Positions 6,698 to 8,967 of a stretch of DNA of 8,967 nucleotides are shown piece after piece. This DNA comes from an uncultured bacterium (GTDB taxonomy: Bacteria; Bacillota; Clostridia; Christensenellales; QALW01). The stretch is from contig CAJMLN010000066.1 in assembly GCA_905214315.1 (NCBI GenBank), forward strand, positions 1 through 8,967, written 5' to 3'. The first letter of the stretch is position 1. Each line of letters begins with the position of its first letter. The notes beneath the pieces are model-generated. The model was not told the DNA's origin and ran no database searches. It saw only the letters and a list, made by a program, of their open reading frames with translations. A program made the translations under genes and the position numbers.

Positions 6698-6726
6698 TTG
6701 TATGCAAAGAAATTTTCTGCAATAAT
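6698..6726 (+). promoter_or_regulatory. Probable activator-dependent promoter of the GH2 gene, with a dyad in its spacer
   Basis: TTGTAT (6698-6703) and AATAAT (6721-6726) are 17 bases apart, giving a start near 6733 and a short leader with GGAGG at 6744-6748. The -35 is poor, which would fit dependence on an activator. The spacer itself (6704-6720, from GCAAAG to TTCTGC) is an imperfect palindrome with GCA/TGC ends and a central AT-rich core; it could be a regulator site. Both the promoter and the site are tentative. Confidence 0.4.
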
Positions 6727-6756
6727 AAAGAAAATAATTGTTTGGAGGAAAACAGA

Positions 6757-8463
6757 ATGGAATTGATTCCCAGACCTGAGCATCCCGATCCGCAGAGGAT
6801 GCGTGAAAACTGGCGGAACTTAAACGGCATATGGGAGTTTGAAATGGATCCGGTAAATTCCGGATTCGAGCGCGGCTTTGTAGAAAAAGAGCATTTTTCA
6901 AAGGAAATTTTAGTGCCGTTCTGTCCGGAGAGCCGTCTTTCCGGCATTGGCTATACGGATTTTATGGAGGCTGTTTGGTATAAAAGACGGATTGTGCTTT
7001 CGGAGGAAGACCTTCGGGGCGATGTACTGCTGCATTTCGGCGCGGTGGATTATGAAGCCGCGGTCTTTGTAAACGGCAGGGAGGCGGGCAGACATTCCGG
7101 CGGCTACAGCTCTTTTGTGCTGGATATTACCCCGTATGCTGCTGCGGGAGAAAATGTGCTTACCGTACAGGCGGTGGACCGGACGCGCTCGCCCCTGCAG
7201 CCTGCCGGCAAGCAGAGTGGACGCTTTGCTTCTTACGGCTGCCTCTATACGCGTACTACCGGCATATGGCAGACGGTATGGCTGGAATTTGTGCCGAAAA
7301 AGAGGATCGTTTCCTTTCGGATCCATCCCGATACGGATACCTGCTCGGTACAGCTTTCCGTAAGCACCAATGCGCCCGGAAGGTTAAAGGCCGAATGCTT
7401 TTATGAGGGGAAGCTTGTGGGGGAAAAAAGCCTGTCGGTCAGCGGCAGGGAGGCTTGCTTTGAAATTTCCCTGCAGGAGAAGCATTTATGGGAAATCGGC
7501 TGCGGGCGGCTGTATGATCTGAAGCTGACCTTTGAAGAGGATGCGGTCACCAGCTATTTCGGGCTGAGAAATATCTGCTTTGACGGTATGCGCTTTCTGC
7601 TCAACGGCCGTTCGGTTTTCCAGCGGCTGGTGCTGGATCAGGGCTTTTATCCCGACGGGATTTATACCGCGCCGGATGAGGAGGCGCTGCGGAAGGATAT
7701 TCTGCTTGCCCGGCAGCTGGGCTTTAACGGGGCGCGCCTGCATGAAAAAGTATTTGAGCCCCGGTTTTTGTATCATTGTGATAAAGCAGGGTATCTGGTT
7801 TGGGGAGAGTATCCGAACTGGGGGGTGGATATTTCCCGCCCCGAGGCGCTGCATATCGTAGCGCAGGAATGGCTGGAGGTGCTGGAGCGCGACAGAAACC
7901 ATCCTTCCATCATCGGCTGGTGTCCCTTTAATGAAACCTGGGATGTGGAGGGCAGAAAGCAGTTCGACGCCACGCTTTCCTCCATTTACGCCATTACCAA
8001 GGCTGCCGATCCCTCACGGCCGTGCATCGATACCAGCGGCAACTATCATGTAAAGACCGATGTTTTCTGTCTGCATGATTATCGGCAGGAGCCGGAGGGG
8101 CTGCGTCAGGCGTATGAAAAGCTCAATACCGAGGGCGTGCCGGAGGATCGGTTTTTCTCCCGGCAGCAATATCGCGGCGAGCCGGTCATGGTCAGCGAAT
8201 ACGGCGGAATCGGCTGGGATGTGGCACAGACCGGCTGGAGCTACGGCACGGCGCCTAAGAGCGAGCAGGAGTTTTTAGACCGTTTTGCCGGCCTTACCGC
8301 AGCGCTGATGGAAAATAAAAAGCTTTTCGGCCTGTGCTATACGCAGCTTTATGATGTGGAGCAGGAGATGAACGGCTTGTATACGTACCGGCGAGAGCTG
8401 AAATTTCCGGCAGAGGCCATTGCGGCGGTGCTGACCAGGCCTGCGGCGATAGAAGAAGAATAA
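6757..8463 (+). CDS. Glycoside hydrolase family 2 enzyme (beta-galactosidase/glucuronidase superfamily)
   Basis: A 568-residue retaining glycosidase with no signal peptide, so probably cytoplasmic. Three GH2 domains appear in order: the N-terminal sugar-binding jelly roll (about 14-178, with FGAVDYEAAVFVNG at 94-107 and TGIWQTVWLE at 168-177), an immunoglobulin-like sandwich (about 183-268), and the TIM barrel (about 270-560). The acid/base is E393 in GWCPFNETWD and the nucleophile is E481 in VMVSEYGG, both intact. The asparagine-x-lysine pair used by beta-glucuronidases to hold the sugar carboxylate is not evident near NGLYTYRREL (539-548), so another beta-glycoside is more likely; the substrate is undetermined. 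The ATG at 6757, with GGAGG 8 bases upstream, is preferred over an in-frame TTG at 6742 that lies across that ribosome site. It is divergent from the AraC-type regulator and followed by a terminator-like hairpin. Confidence 0.93.
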   Translation: MELIPRPEHPDPQRMRENWRNLNGIWEFEMDPVNSGFERGFVEKEHFSKEILVPFCPESRLSGIGYTDFMEAVWYKRRIVLSEEDLRGDVLLHFGAVDYEAAVFVNGREAGRHSGGYSSFVLDITPYAAAGENVLTVQAVDRTRSPLQPAGKQSGRFASYGCLYTRTTGIWQTVWLEFVPKKRIVSFRIHPDTDTCSVQLSVSTNAPGRLKAECFYEGKLVGEKSLSVSGREACFEISLQEKHLWEIGCGRLYDLKLTFEEDAVTSYFGLRNICFDGMRFLLNGRSVFQRLVLDQGFYPDGIYTAPDEEALRKDILLARQLGFNGARLHEKVFEPRFLYHCDKAGYLVWGEYPNWGVDISRPEALHIVAQEWLEVLERDRNHPSIIGWCPFNETWDVEGRKQFDATLSSIYAITKAADPSRPCIDTSGNYHVKTDVFCLHDYRQEPEGLRQAYEKLNTEGVPEDRFFSRQQYRGEPVMVSEYGGIGWDVAQTGWSYGTAPKSEQEFLDRFAGLTAALMENKKLFGLCYTQLYDVEQEMNGLYTYRRELKFPAEAIAAVLTRPAAIEEE

Positions 8464-8496
8464 CGGCGCGGCCTGCGCGCTTGGATAACGAATACG

Positions 8497-8522
8497 GCAT
8501 CCGTTTTTACGGATGCTTTATT
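8497..8522 (+). terminator. Terminator-like hairpin after the GH2 gene
   Basis: GCATCCGT (8497-8504) pairs perfectly with ACGGATGC (8509-8516) around a TTTT loop. The following T-tract, TTTATT, is short and interrupted because the IS200-like relic begins immediately after it. A smaller GC stem, GCGCG/CGCGC (8466-8480), lies just upstream. It is probably the GH2 terminator, possibly weakened by the insertion. Confidence 0.7.
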
Positions 8523-8532
8523 GTATACCAAA

Positions 8533-8555
8533 AACCACGCGACAGTCGCGTGGTT
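8533..8555 (+). repeat. Left-end hairpin of the IS200-like element
   Basis: AACCACGCGAC (8533-8543) is a perfect inverted match to GTCGCGTGGTT (8545-8555), with a single central A. A subterminal hairpin like this, shortly before tnpA, is the feature that the single-strand transposase recognises in IS200/IS605 elements. Confidence 0.8.
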
Positions 8556-8571
8556 GGAAAGTGGTGAACCC

Positions 8572-8796
8572 ATGGTGAAAAAACAAAACATAGACAATAA
8601 TAGTTTAGCGCCTGCACAATGGAATTGTAAGTACCGCGTGGTTTTGCGCCAAAGTACAGAAGAAAATGGAGAATAGAGAAATAGACCATTACGTTGATAC
8701 CGTGGGAAAGAACACAAAAGCCGTAAAGGAGTACATAGCAGAGCAATAAAAGATAAGAAAAGCGACCAGTTAAGTTTGCTCGACTATGGCAAGTAA
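8572..8796 (+). pseudogene. tnpA: Remnant of IS200-family transposase TnpA
   Basis: Three frames together spell the two ends of an IS200 TnpA (normally about 140-155 residues; a HUH single-strand transposase). From the ATG at 8572 the first frame gives DNNSLAPAQWNCKY, matching the conserved N-terminus NSLxHxxWNCKYHIVFAPKYRRK. One base seems lost near 8645, after which APKYRRK continues in the next frame (8646-8666). The middle of the protein, including the HUH metal-binding histidines, is missing. A third frame gives ENREIDHYVDTVGKN and KEYIAEQ (8669-8746), matching the C-terminal part; its EYIxxQ tyrosine is probably the former nucleophile. After another shift, DKKSDQLSLLDYGK and a stop (8752-8796) complete the C-terminus. 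No functional product is possible. Confidence 0.85.
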
Positions 8797-8810
8797 GCAA
8801 TAAAGGCGCG

Positions 8811-8858
8811 GCTGGCAGACCAATCTAAAACGCACTTGTGCGTCGCCAGTAATATTGG
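8811..8858 (+). other. Pseudoknot-capable structured stretch in the IS relic
   Basis: CTGGC (8812-8816) can pair with GCCAG (8845-8849), enclosing a hairpin ACGCAC-TT-GTGCGT (8830-8843). CCAAT (8820-8824), inside that loop, can pair with ATTGG (8854-8858) outside it, which would make a pseudoknot. In TnpB-carrying IS200/IS605 elements a structured guide RNA (omega RNA) occupies this position next to the right end. Whether this is a relic of such an RNA or only end structure cannot be told from one copy; short stems can arise by chance. Confidence 0.3.
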
Positions 8859-8877
8859 GGCTTTCGAAAATGAAATA

Positions 8878-8897
8878 CTACCCGTTTTCACGGGTAG
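8878..8897 (+). repeat. Right-end hairpin of the IS200-like element
   Basis: CTACCCGT (8878-8885) pairs perfectly with ACGGGTAG (8890-8897) around TTTC, and AAATA/TATTT on the outside can extend the stem past one bulged A. It lies 3 bases before the repeated TTTATTG. It resembles the right-end hairpin of IS200/IS605 elements. A rho-independent terminator is the alternative, but no T-run follows. Confidence 0.7.
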
Positions 8898-8940
8898 ATA
8901 TTTATTGAATTTCTCTCCCTTCATTTTGCTTTTCATTCGC

Positions 8941-8965
8941 CAGCTCCCGCCCAAAAAGGGAGCTG
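8941..8965. other. Inverted repeat at the window edge, possible terminator
   Basis: CAGCTCCC (8941-8948) pairs perfectly with GGGAGCTG (8958-8965) around a 9-base loop. The window ends two bases later with TT, so a T-tract on the plus strand can be neither confirmed nor excluded. On the minus strand no U-tract follows. Between the IS relic and this hairpin (8908-8940) I see no supported gene. Confidence 0.4.
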
Positions 8966-8967
8966 TT

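Larger units (their letters stand above)
8524..8907 (+). mobile_element. Decayed IS200/IS605-family element (about 385 bp)
   Basis: This stretch contains the parts of an IS200/IS605 insertion sequence in their proper order: a left-end hairpin (8533-8555), a broken tnpA reading in the same direction (8572-8796), a structured stretch (8811-8858) and a right-end hairpin (8878-8897). There are no terminal inverted repeats of the DDE type, as expected for this family. The 7-base TTTATTG occurs just outside the left hairpin (8517-8523) and just beyond the right hairpin (8901-8907). In this family a short target/cleavage sequence on the left and a related one at the right end are expected, so I use these to set the borders. 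The catalytic core is deleted, so it cannot move by itself but might be moved by a related TnpA. Borders are inferred; the family call is firm. Confidence 0.75.

Noticed and set aside
6742..6756. A TTG start giving five extra residues on the GH2 enzyme.
   Set aside because: The extension overlaps the GGAGG ribosome site that properly serves the ATG at 6757.
8349..8800. Minus-strand frames of 97 and 122 codons across the GH2 end and the IS relic.
   Set aside because: They run antisense through a terminator hairpin and the tnpA remnant, with no recognisable protein family or start signal.
8902..8967. A minus-strand frame open from the window edge (reading ELANEKQNEGREIQ, then stop) that could be the 3' end of a gene beyond the window.
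   Set aside because: Only 21 codons are visible and they include an inverted repeat; the stop lies in the TTTATTG border of the IS relic. There is too little to support a gene, though sequence past 8967 would settle it.
1..8967. CRISPR arrays, tRNA or rRNA genes, riboswitches, phage genes or a toxin-antitoxin pair.
   Set aside because: I found no spaced direct repeats, cloverleaf or rRNA motifs, and no phage structural genes. The XRE and AbrB-type genes resemble antitoxins only in fold; neither has a toxin partner next to it.

Overview
The window looks like chromosome from a low-to-mid GC, Gram-positive anaerobe of the class Clostridia, most like a gut Lachnospiraceae. The signs are strong GGAGG-type ribosome binding sites, AT-rich spacers with TTGACA/TATAAT-type promoters, a short clostridial AbrB protein with a CxxC...CxxC tail, a DUF6054-like small protein, and a class II CCA-adding enzyme. 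The organism call is inferred from protein character, not from a marker gene.

Layout. (1) 99-820, plus strand: two small DNA-binding regulators, an XRE-type HTH protein and an AbrB-type protein, each with its own upstream signals. (2) 827-3426, minus strand: a tightly packed set transcribed cca -> ccdA -> tlpA-like, i.e. tRNA 3'-end CCA addition followed by a membrane electron-transfer pair (CcdA plus a membrane-anchored thioredoxin-fold protein on a long Pro/Thr/Ser-rich stalk). (3) 3498-3821, minus strand: a small DUF6054-like protein of unknown function with its own promoter. (4) 4021-5724, plus strand: a two-gene operon of a GH99/WbsX-like protein and adenine phosphoribosyltransferase (apt), closed by a bidirectional terminator. 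(5) 5840-8463: an AraC-family regulator (minus) divergent from a family 2 glycoside hydrolase (plus), a classic local regulator/target pair. (6) 8464-8967: no intact gene. It holds a terminator-like hairpin and, directly against its T-tract, a decayed IS200/IS605-family element of about 385 bp that keeps both end hairpins and shattered pieces of the tnpA transposase.

How the parts relate. CcdA and the TlpA-like protein should work together, passing electrons from cytoplasmic thioredoxin to extracytoplasmic disulfides. The AraC protein probably senses a sugar or glycoside and controls the GH2 enzyme. Both glycosidase-like proteins lack signal peptides, so they would act on imported oligosaccharides or internal glycans.

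Most of the window is ordinary housekeeping and sugar-use chromosome, and I see no new defence or multi-gene system. The most unusual stretch is the IS200/IS605 relic at 8524-8907. Its right half can form a pseudoknot-like fold beside the terminal hairpin, and a 7-base repeat marks its likely ends.
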